DNA of 64,000 bases, taken from Symsagittifera roscoffensis (Eukaryota > Xenacoelomorpha > Acoela > Convolutidae). The notes under the pieces were generated by a model. That model did not search any database. It was not told the origin of the DNA and saw only the letters and a program-made list of their open reading frames with translations. This document shows, in pieces, positions 36,258 through 49,109 of this stretch (position 1 is the stretch's first letter; the number at the start of each line of letters is the position of its first letter). Both the position numbers and the translations under genes were made by a program. The stretch lies in contig NC_087071.1 of assembly GCF_963678635.1 (NCBI RefSeq), forward strand, positions 6,401,624 to 6,465,623. Direction: 5' to 3'.

Positions 36258-38024
36258 ATTCAATATAATTGAGACTATCAACTTTTCTTTAGTACTTTTT
36301 TAAAGAGTAAACTGATCAGATGAGGAGCAATGAGAGAAACGATTTTGAGTTTAAATGAAAACGGAAGTAAGCAGTATGAGTCATCGCGATTTTCATACAT
36401 GGAAGCACTACCAAATATGGAAGGATTTTTCCTAAATAAAAAAAGCCTAGGCGTTACTGAAAATCAAAATTTTTCGACAAAATTCTGTCGTCCAAATGGC
36501 AGCTGCTGTGTCAAGCTCTTTCCGGCTTTTTTTCAGTAAATAATGAAAATTCACTATTTAATTCAGTTTCCAATGAGTGTTACGAAAAAAAAAGATAGTA
36601 ACGCAAGATTTTTGCGTGTCTACTCACGGTACTTTTGATTCCTGCAGGGCTGCTAGTTCCCTTTAATATTAATAGAAACATCTCTCAATCAAATTTTAAT
36701 GAGATTAGATAAATATCAATACATACATCAAGAAATTGATTGTCTTTAACTTTGTTTAAACACGGATTCTTTTCAAGTATTGACACATCAAGTGGGGCAC
36801 ATCAAATTCAATCAGCTTAGTTGCGGAGTTCAGCATAATTTACGATGGAGAGGAGCTGAAAAAACGCCAAGCGCATTAACGAAACGACCTCTTTGGAAAA
36901 AGTTCAAAAAACATTATCTAAAGTCTAATGAAAAACTTGCATCTACGCAAACTATGGTCTCAAAACTTTTTGGACAGAATTCGAAAACTTCAAAACACAA
37001 AAATGAATCTGATTTATTCAAAATAATTGATAATATTATTGATGGTTTTAGTTATGTAAATAAAGAGCGTGTCCGTTTTTCTATTAATTTTTGATTGTTT
37101 CTTCAAAAAAATCTTGTATTTCAATTCAAACGCTTTTCAACAAGTAAATTCATGTTAATTTTTCACAATATGCAAAAGTAATCATTTTTAAACAAATATG
37201 TGTGTTTGTGAGAAAATTTTTTGAAGGACCCAGTTTTTCAAGTTTTTTAAAAGAAATATTTGCAAAAACCTAACTTCCTTTTTCTTGTTGTTAAATTTTT
37301 GGTTAGAGGTGCTATTCCCTATCTAATATATTGTTTTTCTGATATTTTTGGTTAGGATGAAGGATACTGATCAAAAATGAAACAAAGAATTTCTTAAACT
37401 TTTAATTTTAAAAGTGCGCAAACAAAAAACTGAAATTTTTGCAAGTTGCAAAAACTGTAAAGAATTTCTAAGAAATAGGCGAAATTTTTTGAGACAAATT
37501 TTTGCATGACGCAACTTTGTTAATGATTTTTTGAAAAAAATATGCAAAAACCAAACTTCTTTTTCTTATGCAAATGCAAAAAACGCAAAAAACTTTTTTG
37601 TAAATTTTTTTAACACATGTGCAAAAAATACTATGAAAATTTTTGGATTTTGTAAAATCTGTAAAAAAAATTATATAATTATGCGAAACATTTCGAGAAA
37701 GGCTTTTGCATGATGCAACTTTTTAATGATTTTTCAAAAATATATGCAAGAACCAAATTTCTTTTTTCTCATGCATATGCTAGAAGCGCAAAATTTTATT
37801 GAAGAATTTTAATGAAACTAATGAAAAAAAATCATTCATTACTGATGACTTTGAGTGCTTTTCCCTATCTTAATAGCCTGGTTTCTGATGTTTTTGATTG
37901 ACATACATGCAAAAAATGTCTTAGCAAATTTTTTAAACAAACTTTTCTTTAACCTTATCTCTTTAATCCTATCTCTTTAAAATAATATCAGAGAAAATAA
38001 ATTACAAGGCAACAACCAAACCAA
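36258..38024. other. AT-rich region with degenerate repeats, no gene seen
   Basis: A frame at 36780-37094 (no ATG start) is Lys/Ser-rich and unassigned. From about 37180 to 37880 a degenerate repeat of roughly 200-290 bp recurs. Its most visible core is GCAAAAACCAAACTTCTTTT near 37255, 37543 and 37746, joined by blocks resembling GCATGACGCAACTTT. Confidence 0.45.
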
Positions 38025-38519
38025 TTACAACTCAAAGAGCTCTCGAGCATCTGAAGAAGTTTGCAAGTTCTCAATGGAGCGCAAAGTTGATCTTGCCTCC
38101 ATCACCGGTGGTTGTCTTGGTGGTTCACTGACTGGAGTTCTCGGCTCAGTGAACCCCTCATCCTCTTCGATGGTAATTGGTTTGTCCGCAAATCCCTCTC
38201 CTCAATGAAAGAGGAAACCGTCGAATGGTTGAGACACATATCTAGAGTCAGGAATTTCGGGGTAATTCATTCCCATAGGCTCAGCCACTTCCTCCATCAT
38301 TTGCACTTCGCCAAGTTGGTTCTCTGTCATGGGTACTTGCGCCATATGATGTTCGTTGAAATCTCTTCGCATCACCTCCACCATGTGCCAGAATTGGATC
38401 GGGATGTCCATGCGTGCCAGAAAAACTCCAGAGACACTTTCTCGCACTTGGATTTGTACTAGATCAGGCGAAAATTCAATCGAGTACATAAAGTTGCTGC
38501 TTTGCACTGAGAAGATCAT
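38025..38519 (-). pseudogene. Small minus-strand gene, 164 codons with one in-frame TGA
   Basis: The ATG at 38519 (context CAAAATGA) opens a frame that reads 105 codons, meets a TGA at 38202-38204, then continues in the same frame for 58 more codons to TAA. Codon use and composition do not change across the TGA, so the downstream part was coding. The N-terminal half is mixed alpha/beta-like (ESVSGVFLARMDIPIQFW), then a Met-rich segment. The part after the TGA is Pro/Glu-rich (EPRTPVSEPPRQPP) and ends in an amphipathic helix. I recognise no family. It lies 1.5 kb upstream of, and opposite to, the zinc-finger/polymerase gene, and may be another gene of that element. Confidence 0.55.
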
Positions 38520-39710
38520 TTTGAGCAATAAGTTGAATAAAGGATACAGAGTAAAGAGATAAACAAGATTTACAGTTGAGGGTGGTGGTTGACGGTAGTT
38601 AAGTTGAATTTAGATTGAATAGATCTGAAAGAGGAGGTAGTTGACGATAGTTAGTTGAAATTAAAATGATTTTTAGTTAAGAGTTAGGGGTACCTTCAAC
38701 TCGAATATGTGGGTTTAACCAATCAGAATTGATTTTCTTTATTGGGATTGTAGTCGTATCTAATCAGATTTTAGCTTCCTTTTATGGAATTTTTATCTAA
38801 AAGTCATCTTCAATTGCAAAAAAAATCCATTTTAGGTACTTTTTACACATTGTCGTATCCAATCAAAAAAAGTTCACCTTTTAAGGAACTAACTCTTCCA
38901 AATAGGTAAAAATATACACGAAAGCAATCGCAAAAACAAATGACTAAAAGTTGTTTGCTGTAAAATTAAGAAAAATTGTCAGTGTAAGAAAAAATAATGA
39001 AATAAATTACAACAAGTAGCATCTCTGCAATTTTTCTCATCAAGTCAATTGAATTTTTTGTATGTAATCAATAAGAAGTGACTGACTTTTGAGAGTAGGT
39101 AGCCGAGTTTTTTGATTTTGATGTAGATTCGAGAGGATAGCTCAAAATTGATGAAATTTTGAAGCAAATCTCTGGAAATCAGATTCCAAATCTGATCAAT
39201 CAGGAGTTTGAGCTCTGAAAAAGTTTGAAGAAATTATAAATAAAAAACTTTGCTGGAATATTTTTACAAGTTTGGTTGTCGGGTAAGGAATAATAAGACT
39301 TTTTGATGTTTCATCATACGATTTTTCGATCAATTTCAAATTTCGAGAATAAACAATTTTTTTCCTTGTCAGTGTAATCCAGCCGTAAGTTTGTAGCTTT
39401 GATACGCAATATGTGAATCATAATTAAACTCTTTGATTGGTTAGATTTTCCTGAAGAGGCCTTTACTTAGTCGGAGAACTCTATTTTAGACGACAAAAAC
39501 GTCCCAAAAAACTCTGAAAAAGTAAGAACCTATTTCATTAATAAGGAAATTACACGGTATGTAATCTTTTTTCTTGCAGAGTAACTCAAGTAAGTTCACT
39601 TGTTTTTTAAAGAACAGTTTTAAAAAATGACTCAATTTGATCCCTGGTTCTGATTGGTTGATTTTCCAAAATGGAAAATTCTAGAATTTTCTCCATTTTT
39701 GGAAAATTGT

Positions 39711-39840
39711 GTGGGTGATGATGTCATTACCATAGAAGGAAAATTGCGTGGGTGGTGACGTCACTTCTATTTATAGAATGCCGTCATTACCATAAAAGTA
39801 AAATTGCGTAGGATATGACGTCATTGTTATTATAAATAGG
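39711..39840 (+). promoter_or_regulatory. Promoter with repeated CRE sites and TATA box
   Basis: Two perfect TGACGTCA palindromes (39756-39763 and 39816-39823) are spaced exactly 60 bp, with a near-match TGATGTCA at 39719-39726. The CRE-TATA pair itself is repeated: TATTTATAG at 39769-39777 and TATAAATAG at 39831-39839. CCAAT motifs (TGATTGGTT) lie at 39434 and 39651. The last TATA box is about 195 bp before the zinc-finger/polymerase ATG. CRE is the known site for CREB/ATF-type bZIP factors; use here is inference. Confidence 0.65.
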
Positions 39841-40371
39841 CTTATTTTGTTTGATTAAATCATTAGTTTGTTTGGCAATCAGAAACAGTCAATTGAAATT
39901 CACTTCAAATTTTACAAATCGTTAGTTCGCGAAACGATTAAAGTAAGTTTTTTATTCAATTGCTACTTTAAATTTTTAATTTTGGAACATTTCTTAAGTC
40001 CTAGTTTAAGTTTTTTTTCTGAATTTTTGATAATGCCTGCTCTAAACCGAAGTGAGAAAGTCAAGTGCGAGAAATGTGGTGATGAATACAGGGGGATATA
40101 ATCTGATTCTGCGGGACATCGAAAGAGATGTGAATATAAAGATGAACATAAGTGTCCTAATTAAAACTTCATGTCTAAGAAGAAGGAAGAGTTGAATTAT
40201 CAGGTTGCGAGGAAGCATGCTCAACCAAGTTTGAAGCATTCGATGGTTTGCCCTTCTTGTGAAGAGAGTTCCCAAGTTACTACTCTCCTCAGCAACATTG
40301 GAGAAAGGAACATAGAGCTAAACAACGGAAATCTAGTGATGCTGTAGCGGATTTGATCAAGATTGAGGAGG

Positions 40372-42076
40372 AAGAAGGGAAAGATGGTGAAAACTGAAGG
40401 AGGAACTTAGTGCTTGTCAGTATTTTCTGCTGGATAGGGAGATGGGAAACATAAGGTATTTAACTTCCAAATATCCACGTTACAAACTGAAACAATCAAT
40501 GGGAAACTTGAAGAAGTCTTCAACAAGCTCATTCTGCCGCTAAAATCAACATCGCTCTGTGGTTTGTTCTACGAAATATTGATACTGATGAATATCGATA
40601 TTTCTACGCCCATAAAACAAAACTTTGTTTGAAGGATCCCATTTACTGTGTACGAAAGCAGATTTGATAACAACCCAAGAAAAAGTAGAAAAATTTGATA
40701 TTGTGGAACGATGTACCCAAGAACGCCAGAACACAAAATGGAGATTCAGGTTGATTACTAACGTTAAAGTTTTTGCTGCTTTGTTGAAAAACATCCCAAT
40801 GGGATGTCCGGACTCTGTCAAACCTTAACCTTTACTACGACATACGGAAGTGAACTATCTTTTTTTCCACAAAGACCAGGAACCATACAAAGATCATTTG
40901 TGTCTTTTTTCCGCGCTTTGGCAAGGTTCATGAACGGACACAATGATACCGACTATCACACTTATTGGTATTTTACAGAATTTGTTTCAAAGTCAGGTCA
41001 TGATCCTAAAAGTTTCGTGGAGTTTCTGTAGAAATTTAACTGTTGTCGAGGTAATATTGCAAAGAAACATCTTTATATACGATTTCGATATCCAAGAAGG
41101 AGTATATGTAGAAGAACTAGCTCGAAGAAGTTTTGGAAGATTTGATGAAACAGTTAAGTTACTGAGATTTAAAAACCATATCATTGATCCAATTCAAAAG
41201 ATCTGAGTTTCTCAACAAACATATTCTGAGATGCAAGGATCGATTAAAACATATTTACCCAAAGAACGTGTATGAGCTTCGAGAAACCGAGTTTGAAAAA
41301 CTAGAAGGTTTCTTTCTTTCAGTTTCTGAAGATAAAAAACTTTTCATTAACCTTGCAATTTTCGATTTTGAGTCGATTTGTGTTCCAACAGAGGATCTAA
41401 AAGACACAGAAAAAATATAATCTGGATTGGAAAACATTTTTCAATTTTATTGTATATATTGTCCAATCTGACTGATGAATCCATCTTTTTGTACAACAAG
41501 GATCCACAGAACTTGATTATTGATTTTGTAACCAACCTTGAACTCTTGGCTGAGCAAATTAAGCTAGAGATACTTAAAAATTTCCAAAATAATGAATTAG
41601 CTCTCAATGAAGGAATGAAAAAAATCAACTGAACGAACGTGGTACAAACGATTCAAGTAACCAATTCGAATACGAAGACGAATGCATTGAAGATTCGGAA
41701 GAAGCAAATATGTCAACACAATTCTTGCGAATTCGGAAAAATCAACTCATTGATTTGAAACGACATCTGGAAAGATATGTAAAAACCTACCTGTTTTTGG
41801 ATTTAACAGTGGTAGATATGATTTGAATTTCAGCAAGTCCTACTTAATCCCTTAATTGATTCGCGATAAAGAACAAGAAACATCAGTAATACGCGAACGA
41901 CTTTATATCTTTCAAGTTTTGAGATGAACAGTTTCTCGATATAAAGAAATTTCTGGGTGGAGCAACTACTCTGGACTATTTTCTCAAAGCCTATAAAGCT
42001 AGCGAAACCAAAGGATTCTTTCAGTATGAGTGGTTTGATGACTCAGACAAACTTGATTTTCACTTATTGCCACCTT
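40372..42076 (+). repeat. 1705-bp tandem duplication, copy 1
   Basis: Matches 42077-43781 base for base wherever I compared them, including stops, frame changes and all short open frames. The right end joins copy 2 directly, with AAGAAGGG-type microhomology at the junction. Confidence 0.92.
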
Positions 42077-43781
42077 AAGAAGGGAAAGATGGTGAAAACT
42101 GAAGGAGGAACTTAGTGCTTGTCAGTATTTTCTGCTGGATAGGGAGATGGGAAACATAAGGTATTTAACTTCCAAATATCCACGTTACAAACTGAAACAA
42201 TCAATGGGAAACTTGAAGAAGTCTTCAACAAGCTCATTCTGCCGCTAAAATCAACATCGCTCTGTGGTTTGTTCTACGAAATATTGATACTGATGAATAT
42301 CGATATTTCTACGCCCATAAAACAAAACTTTGTTTGAAGGATCCCATTTACTGTGTACGAAAGCAGATTTGATAACAACCCAAGAAAAAGTAGAAAAATT
42401 TGATATTGTGGAACGATGTACCCAAGAACGCCAGAACACAAAATGGAGATTCAGGTTGATTACTAACGTTAAAGTTTTTGCTGCTTTGTTGAAAAACATC
42501 CCAATGGGATGTCCGGACTCTGTCAAACCTTAACCTTTACTACGACATACGGAAGTGAACTATCTTTTTTTCCACAAAGACCAGGAACCATACAAAGATC
42601 ATTTGTGTCTTTTTTCCGCGCTTTGGCAAGGTTCATGAACGGACACAATGATACCGACTATCACACTTATTGGTATTTTACAGAATTTGTTTCAAAGTCA
42701 GGTCATGATCCTAAAAGTTTCGTGGAGTTTCTGTAGAAATTTAACTGTTGTCGAGGTAATATTGCAAAGAAACATCTTTATATACGATTTCGATATCCAA
42801 GAAGGAGTATATGTAGAAGAACTAGCTCGAAGAAGTTTTGGAAGATTTGATGAAACAGTTAAGTTACTGAGATTTAAAAACCATATCATTGATCCAATTC
42901 AAAAGATCTGAGTTTCTCAACAAACATATTCTGAGATGCAAGGATCGATTAAAACATATTTACCCAAAGAACGTGTATGAGCTTCGAGAAACCGAGTTTG
43001 AAAAACTAGAAGGTTTCTTTCTTTCAGTTTCTGAAGATAAAAAACTTTTCATTAACCTTGCAATTTTCGATTTTGAGTCGATTTGTGTTCCAACAGAGGA
43101 TCTAAAAGACACAGAAAAAATATAATCTGGATTGGAAAACATTTTTCAATTTTATTGTATATATTGTCCAATCTGACTGATGAATCCATCTTTTTGTACA
43201 ACAAGGATCCACAGAACTTGATTATTGATTTTGTAACCAACCTTGAACTCTTGGCTGAGCAAATTAAGCTAGAGATACTTAAAAATTTCCAAAATAATGA
43301 ATTAGCTCTCAATGAAGGAATGAAAAAAATCAACTGAACGAACGTGGTACAAACGATTCAAGTAACCAATTCGAATACGAAGACGAATGCATTGAAGATT
43401 CGGAAGAAGCAAATATGTCAACACAATTCTTGCGAATTCGGAAAAATCAACTCATTGATTTGAAACGACATCTGGAAAGATATGTAAAAACCTACCTGTT
43501 TTTGGATTTAACAGTGGTAGATATGATTTGAATTTCAGCAAGTCCTACTTAATCCCTTAATTGATTCGCGATAAAGAACAAGAAACATCAGTAATACGCG
43601 AACGACTTTATATCTTTCAAGTTTTGAGATGAACAGTTTCTCGATATAAAGAAATTTCTGGGTGGAGCAACTACTCTGGACTATTTTCTCAAAGCCTATA
43701 AAGCTAGCGAAACCAAAGGATTCTTTCAGTATGAGTGGTTTGATGACTCAGACAAACTTGATTTTCACTTATTGCCACCTT
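42077..43781 (+). repeat. 1705-bp tandem duplication, copy 2
   Basis: Second copy, continuing at its right end into unique polymerase sequence (TATGAAGCG), so the original junction is here. The duplication postdates the decay of the polymerase gene, because the same broken codons occur in both copies. Confidence 0.92.
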
Positions 43782-45417
43782 ATGAAGCGTTTTTCAGTAA
43801 ACTTAGAAACAACAATCCTCTTGACAAAGACTTCATCGATTATGAGAAAATGAGAAAAAGTGGGCTTCAAGAACAACAAGCACTGAAAAAGTTTCAAATC
43901 AAGACTATACCTCCATCTGGTTTGGATAATTACAATTACTTGCCAGAGACGTGGCAGAAAAACGGGATGAAAGTGTTCAAAGACTTTTTATAGTAGTATA
44001 ATAACAAGGATAATGTTCCAACGCTGGAGGTAATGCAAAAATTGATTCAGTTTTATCATAACAAGGGAATAGATATGTTGAAACTTGAAAGTACTCTTCC
44101 AATTTTAGCAAACATATGTCCACACAAATAGACAAATTGCAAGTTTTTTCCATTTTGCGAAAGTGATAAAGATTTGTGTGAAAAAACTCGACAAAACAAG
44201 ACCGGTGGACCTTCGATTGTTTTTACTCGAAAAGCTGTAGTTGATGAGACATTCATCAAAAACTCATCAAATTTTTATAAATCAATCGTTGGAATTGATG
44301 CAAGCCGGCTCTACCCATTCTCATTGTGACACGAGATGCAAACAGGACTGTACACGAGATTGGAGTTTGATTCTGATATCAGAAATTTAAGTCTAGACAT
44401 AACCGAAATCGCATGTCTTTTTCGTCATGTCTTTTTACCAGGAAACAAGACCAGAATGTAAAATTGAGAGCTTTTTTACATCTGGAAAACAGAAAAAAAA
44501 TCTACTGTTTTAATGGGACGGTTATTTTGATCACTGTAAGACAGTGTTCGAAGCAAGAGGATGCTACTACCACTTCTATTCATGTCAAGAAGCTCGTCGC
44601 TCCTTATCAGATCAGGATAATGAACGAGGAAATCAGAAAAGAGCAGTGGATGATATGAAACGGTAATACATGAAAGAAAAAGGATACAAAGTTGAAGAAA
44701 TGTGGGAGTGCGAGTGGTGGAAAAGTTTCAAAACCAATGACAAGATCAACAATCAGGTTAGAGACCATTTTACCTGCAAGAGACATTTTTGATCAGAATC
44801 CTTCTGGCGCAAATAAATATGCATCTTTTTTTTTACAATGTTCAATGCAATTTAATTGTTCCAGATGAACTAGAATCATGTTTTGCCGACTTTCCTCCAT
44901 TTTTCACCATTACTGAGGTTGGAAGAAACGAAATTGGAGACTTCATGAAGAATTAGGCAATGGAGAACTAAATGTTAAAAAATGCCCCAGAGAATGCTGA
45001 TATCTAGTTTTAAGCTAGAAAATGGAAAAGTTAGAACCCCTCTCATCAATTTTTAATTGGATCTTTGATTGCAGTGGACCAAAATTTACCGTTTTGTTTA
45101 TTATTCTCCTCGGAACTGCTTTTATAATTTCGTTCAATCAGTGGTTGATGCTAGAAGTAAAGGAGATGAAAACCTTTTGTCAGGATGAAAACTTCTCCAA
45201 TGGATATCAGATCATTGATAGATCCAGGCATACAATTACGAAGTATCTGAAAGATGAAAAAATGGCAGAAATTTTTTCCTCATTCTGGACAAATGCCGTT
45301 TTGATTTACATAGGCGTGCAAATTGTGGGACTCTTTTTCAACAAAACAGGTTCAAACTTTTTCACACACAAGTTTTTTCAGTATGATCGCATAGCCCAAC
45401 AATTATTTTGCGCATAT

Positions 45418-46058
45418 CACGTATCTTTGCACTTAAAGTGCACTCGACCTACAGCTAGGTGTAGCCATCTCTTCATAGTAGTGCGTGCAATAACTGCGGG
45501 TTTTTCCTGCTCATAAAATTTTCTGAATGCAATGTAGATAGCCTCCTCGAGTGGAAAGTTAGAGTTAAATTTTTTAACATCTGAAGAAATTTTGTTCTCA
45601 TCAGAGTCTAATTGAACCTTCTCAAAAATCTTTGTTGTTCTTTTAAGTTTACTTCTATGTTCGCTCTCCAGTTTTTTTTTGAAAAGTCGTTGCCAATATG
45701 TTGTTCAAGATGCCATGTGAAGTCGAGGTAGAACAGGGCTCAATGGTATGTCTTGCTGTAGTTTTTTTGCTTAACCGTACAATCAATCACTTGACTAGCT
45801 GTTGACATCATTTTGCTGTAGAGATTTTCCACCCCCAATCGGATGATGTTTGCTTCAATTGCTTTACATATGCTTTATCTGCCGTTTCAGTAACACAGAG
45901 GTTTCTTGGTAATGTTCTGACTTTTCAGTTGGGATAAAAAAATCCACATTATCGAAAAATTGAGGTTCCTTGAGTTTGACCCGATCGGGGTGTTTGGGTC
46001 CGAGGGAAAAAAATTTTTGCACCCAATTTGACAATTCAACGCCCTCTAAAGCTATCAC
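45418..46058 (-). pseudogene. Decayed minus-strand coding fragment, possibly from an RT element
   Basis: Two blocks of protein-like translation: 46058-45864 (includes ELSNWVQKFFSLGPKHPDRV) and 45690-45418 (starts near KKLESEHRSKLKRTTK and ends with VGRVHFKCKDT before a TGA). About 170 bp between them carries several stops. The SLGPKHP-type motif reminds me of N-terminal regions of Penelope-like or LINE polyproteins in invertebrates. I hold that only weakly. It abuts the broken end of the polymerase gene, on the opposite strand. Confidence 0.35.
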
Positions 46059-46377
46059 TGAAAAAACACTTCATTGCGTTATGTTCGATTTTGCTTTTCT
46101 GAGAGTTTATTGATTTTGTTTTTGTGGGTTTAATTCACTGTACTTTCGTTCTTTCTGTTCACATCTATAACAAAGTGCATAACTGAATCCTTTTTATTTC
46201 AATTCTGAGTAGTTTTACCTGAAAAACAATCAACCGCTTGGCCGGGAAAACCCTGTTTTCCGGCACCTGGAATTGCAAAAATCTGGTATTAAACCATTTT
46301 GTTTCTTTATCCCAGAAACTTAAATTATTTTGTTTAAGATACAACTTAAGATAGTCTAGTATTAATTCACAAAAAAA

Positions 46378-46512
46378 ACTCACAAAACAGAGGTCAGAGT
46401 TAAAACAAACAGTCATAAAATGGAGGTCATAGCTAAAAAACCTGCCACAAAACAGAGGTCTTAGCTAAGCTAAAAAAACAGTCACAAAACAGATGCCATA
46501 GCTAAAAACAAT
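46378..46512. repeat. Degenerate minisatellite, about four units
   Basis: A 31-40 bp unit containing CAAAACAGAGGTCATAGCTA is repeated about four times with small insertions. The surrounding sequence is unique AT-rich DNA. Confidence 0.7.
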
Positions 46513-48030
46513 AGCAATTTTTTGAGTTTTTCATGACCCAATCTTGGAGAAACCACTCTGAAGATTTAAAAATACGAGTTTCGTGCTAAAAAAATTCTGA
46601 ACCAGTTTTATTGAAAATTGTTCGAATTAATTCAACCCGAAATGTAAAATTGGACTGAGGTCTTCAAAAAATTCGAAAAAACCACTACGACTAAACAGGT
46701 CACTCCCTGCTTGAAAAACAAAAAATAAAACTTCCAATTGTTATCTATAAGTCATTGTCGAATTGATTAAACCTCCGATTATTCAGAAAATTGTCTTGTG
46801 ATTACAATTTCATCTACCATATAATCTCGATACGATTTAATCTCCTGATTAACCACTCGGAAAGAAACAGAGTTAAATACTTATAATTATAAACACCGCT
46901 CAAGCTTTATCTGAAAAAGTTCCACCCAATGATTCTTTTTTAAATCAATTGCCAGTTGTTCCTGAAATGAGCCATATATTAACCTTGGAAGATTTCGGCA
47001 AAACTTAACAAAACAGTACTTCATAAAGTTTTTTGGACTTTTAAAAGAAAAACTTAACTTTGGGTTCAAGCGTAACAGCTCGCATAAAAACTGAAACCCA
47101 GTTCAATTATTTTTCTGCTCACTCGTTCAGGAGAAGTACCAGGGAAGAAAAATTAAAGGTGCTGAAAACACCCTCACCCTTTCAAGTGAAATCTGAGTGT
47201 ATTACAAAAAGAAAAAACACTCTCCTTAAAAAAAAGTTTTCGAAAGTCGATGATTTCAAAGATATTCAAAGTGAGCCTATCCATCTATTAAATAACAAAT
47301 TCAAACCTGAAAATACTACATCATGTGGAAAACCGCCCGTATTGAAAAACAAGGTTGCAAAATTAGCAATTGGCGCTTATAATAGCTCTATTAGTGAAAT
47401 TTAAGTGAACATTGAACAATTGCAGGTGCTAAAACTAAACACGACGATGAAAGACATGAAAGACTCGAGTTTTAACAGTGAGATAACATACTTTTCATTG
47501 ATGTGCACAGTGTGGCGTTTCTTCGTGAGTGACTCCGCTCTGTTGTTTGTCGATAATCAAATAACCTTCCTGGAGTTGGATTGATCTAATGCTTAATCAA
47601 TATCCACATACCGCCTGCGGAAACAGAACCTACAGCAACCCAACGAAACGAGTAACCATTATGATAACTTTAAGAGCTATAATCAGCATCATCAACAACC
47701 TTATAACAATACGCAGAAGTTTCAATTGTAAAAATATTTTGTATACATACTAGTTAATAAAAATTTATTCGAGAAAGCCGGTGTTGTTTCCCTTGAATAT
47801 AATGCTTCTGATTTTTTGTCCTAAACTTCGTCTCTCTGTTTGTAGTATTGATCTTGATCAAATTGTAATCTAAAACTGTCTGAATTATCAAAGCTATAGA
47901 AACTTTTTTTCAAGATTTTTTACAGTTTCTCCAAATAAGTATTACGCAGTGCCACTCTTGCGCACCTTAAGTTAAAATTTGGTGCCTCTCAACCTCATCA
48001 GTGTTCTTATAAATTTTCTACATAGTTCTT
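46513..48030. other. Region with one unassigned open frame
   Basis: A 114-codon frame at 47060-47404 has no ATG and encodes a Lys/Ser/Thr-rich, probably disordered product; it could be an exon or a relic. Downstream (47450-47730) is interrupted protein-like translation, including a Gln/Asn-rich segment (NQHHQQPYNNTQKFQ). Neither can be assigned. Confidence 0.35.
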
Positions 48031-48385
48031 GTTCGAGACCCAGCTATGAGGTTATTTCTGCATGTAAACGGAGGCTGATTAAAAGCCGTTTAGCTGATTG
48101 CCTAATAAGATTAACTTGATGGTTATTTCTGAAGCAGACCAGAAAATCAACTGGCAAGGACGAGACGGTTAAAAACTAGTGGGATTAACTGATGTCAGCC
48201 AACCTTCAATAGGGACTTTTTCTATGCTTCGTTAGTGTGTGATTCATGGGCGAGTGTTACATATCCAATTGTTCTTGAAGGCGGAATTTCCACATATCTA
48301 ACCAAATCAATCGAATAACAATAACTTGTGTTTAAAATAACATGATGCAATCGTGCAAAATTTGACTCATCCTCCGACCTGAAAG
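48031..48385 (+). repeat. Dispersed LTR-related repeat, copy 1
   Basis: Starts GTTCGAGACCCAGCTATGAG and ends near CTCCGACCTGAAA. Close relative of 50091-50447, and more distantly of 51060-51330 and 55106-55345. The last of these lies directly before a primer-binding site, which suggests an LTR origin. Confidence 0.7.
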
Positions 48386-49109
48386 TGAAGTTCGTAGACT
48401 ATGCACAATTATTCACTTCAAATCTGATCTTATTATGAGACTACGATGTAAATTATTTGAAAGCAGATGATAAAGCTTCTTTCGACACATAATTCATGCC
48501 ATATAACCTTGCCGTTGCTTACAAAAATATACCAAAACATTCAAAAATCCCAGTAGAAATTATAATTTTTGACTTAAATTTGAAAGAACAAACAGGTCTT
48601 TTTTCATTACCCAGAACAATCCTGATCACCTATTTATTCAGGCTGTGTTTTCGGATTATCCCCATCACACGCGCGAAATATCACAAAAACAAAAAAAAAT
48701 CAGAATTGAAAGTTAAAAACATCTTTTGAGGAATATACTTTTGGGGAGCGAAAGCAATTTTCATAAGTAACAATGAACCTGGATATTTTTACGCGACAAA
48801 AAAAATCATCTCTCAAATGTTTTTGTCAAAAGAAATGAGCGTCAAAAAAGGGTCATCTTAAATGACACAAGAAGTTAAAAAAAAAGAGCGAGTAGTATTT
48901 CTCTTCTAAAAAATTTTTTTAGGAGAATCAATAACAAATCCTACCAAAATGCAAACCTCCCTAACTGCAAGTTTTTAACATAGGCTGTTTCCATGACAAG
49001 AAAAACCAAATTTTGCACTAAATATGTTAAGCATTCCAGTTTGCGCAGTAACATTGTTAATCTTTTTCATTAAACAATTCAAAATAACATTGAATCGAAT
49101 TGCATTTCA

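Larger units (their letters stand above)
40033..45390 (+). pseudogene. Zinc-finger / family-B DNA polymerase gene of a mobile element, heavily broken
   Basis: The ATG at 40033 starts MPALNRSEKVKCEKCGDEYR (first finger), followed by a second finger-like block whose Cys/His set is damaged. Further on, the 3'-5' exonuclease motif DFES occurs in NLAIFDFESICVP (near 41355, and again at 43060 in the duplicate). A palm motif A-like VGIDASRLYPF occurs near 44290, and a later block ending in GYQIIDRSRHTITKYL near 45205. The order fits the protein-primed polymerases (DNA_pol_B_2 type) of Polinton-like elements and linear plasmids. Dozens of stops and frame changes, plus a 1705-bp internal duplication, make it a pseudogene. 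Similarity ends around 45330-45390. Confidence 0.75.

Noticed and set aside
37180-37880. Possible CRISPR-like or satellite array
   Set aside because: Units are long, irregular and AT-rich with no uniform spacers; a CRISPR array is also not expected in an animal-type genome.
48031-48045. GTTCGAGACCC at the start of the dispersed repeat as a Pol III B box
   Set aside because: No A box at the right distance upstream, and the fourth copy sits next to an LTR-element PBS, so an LTR origin fits better.
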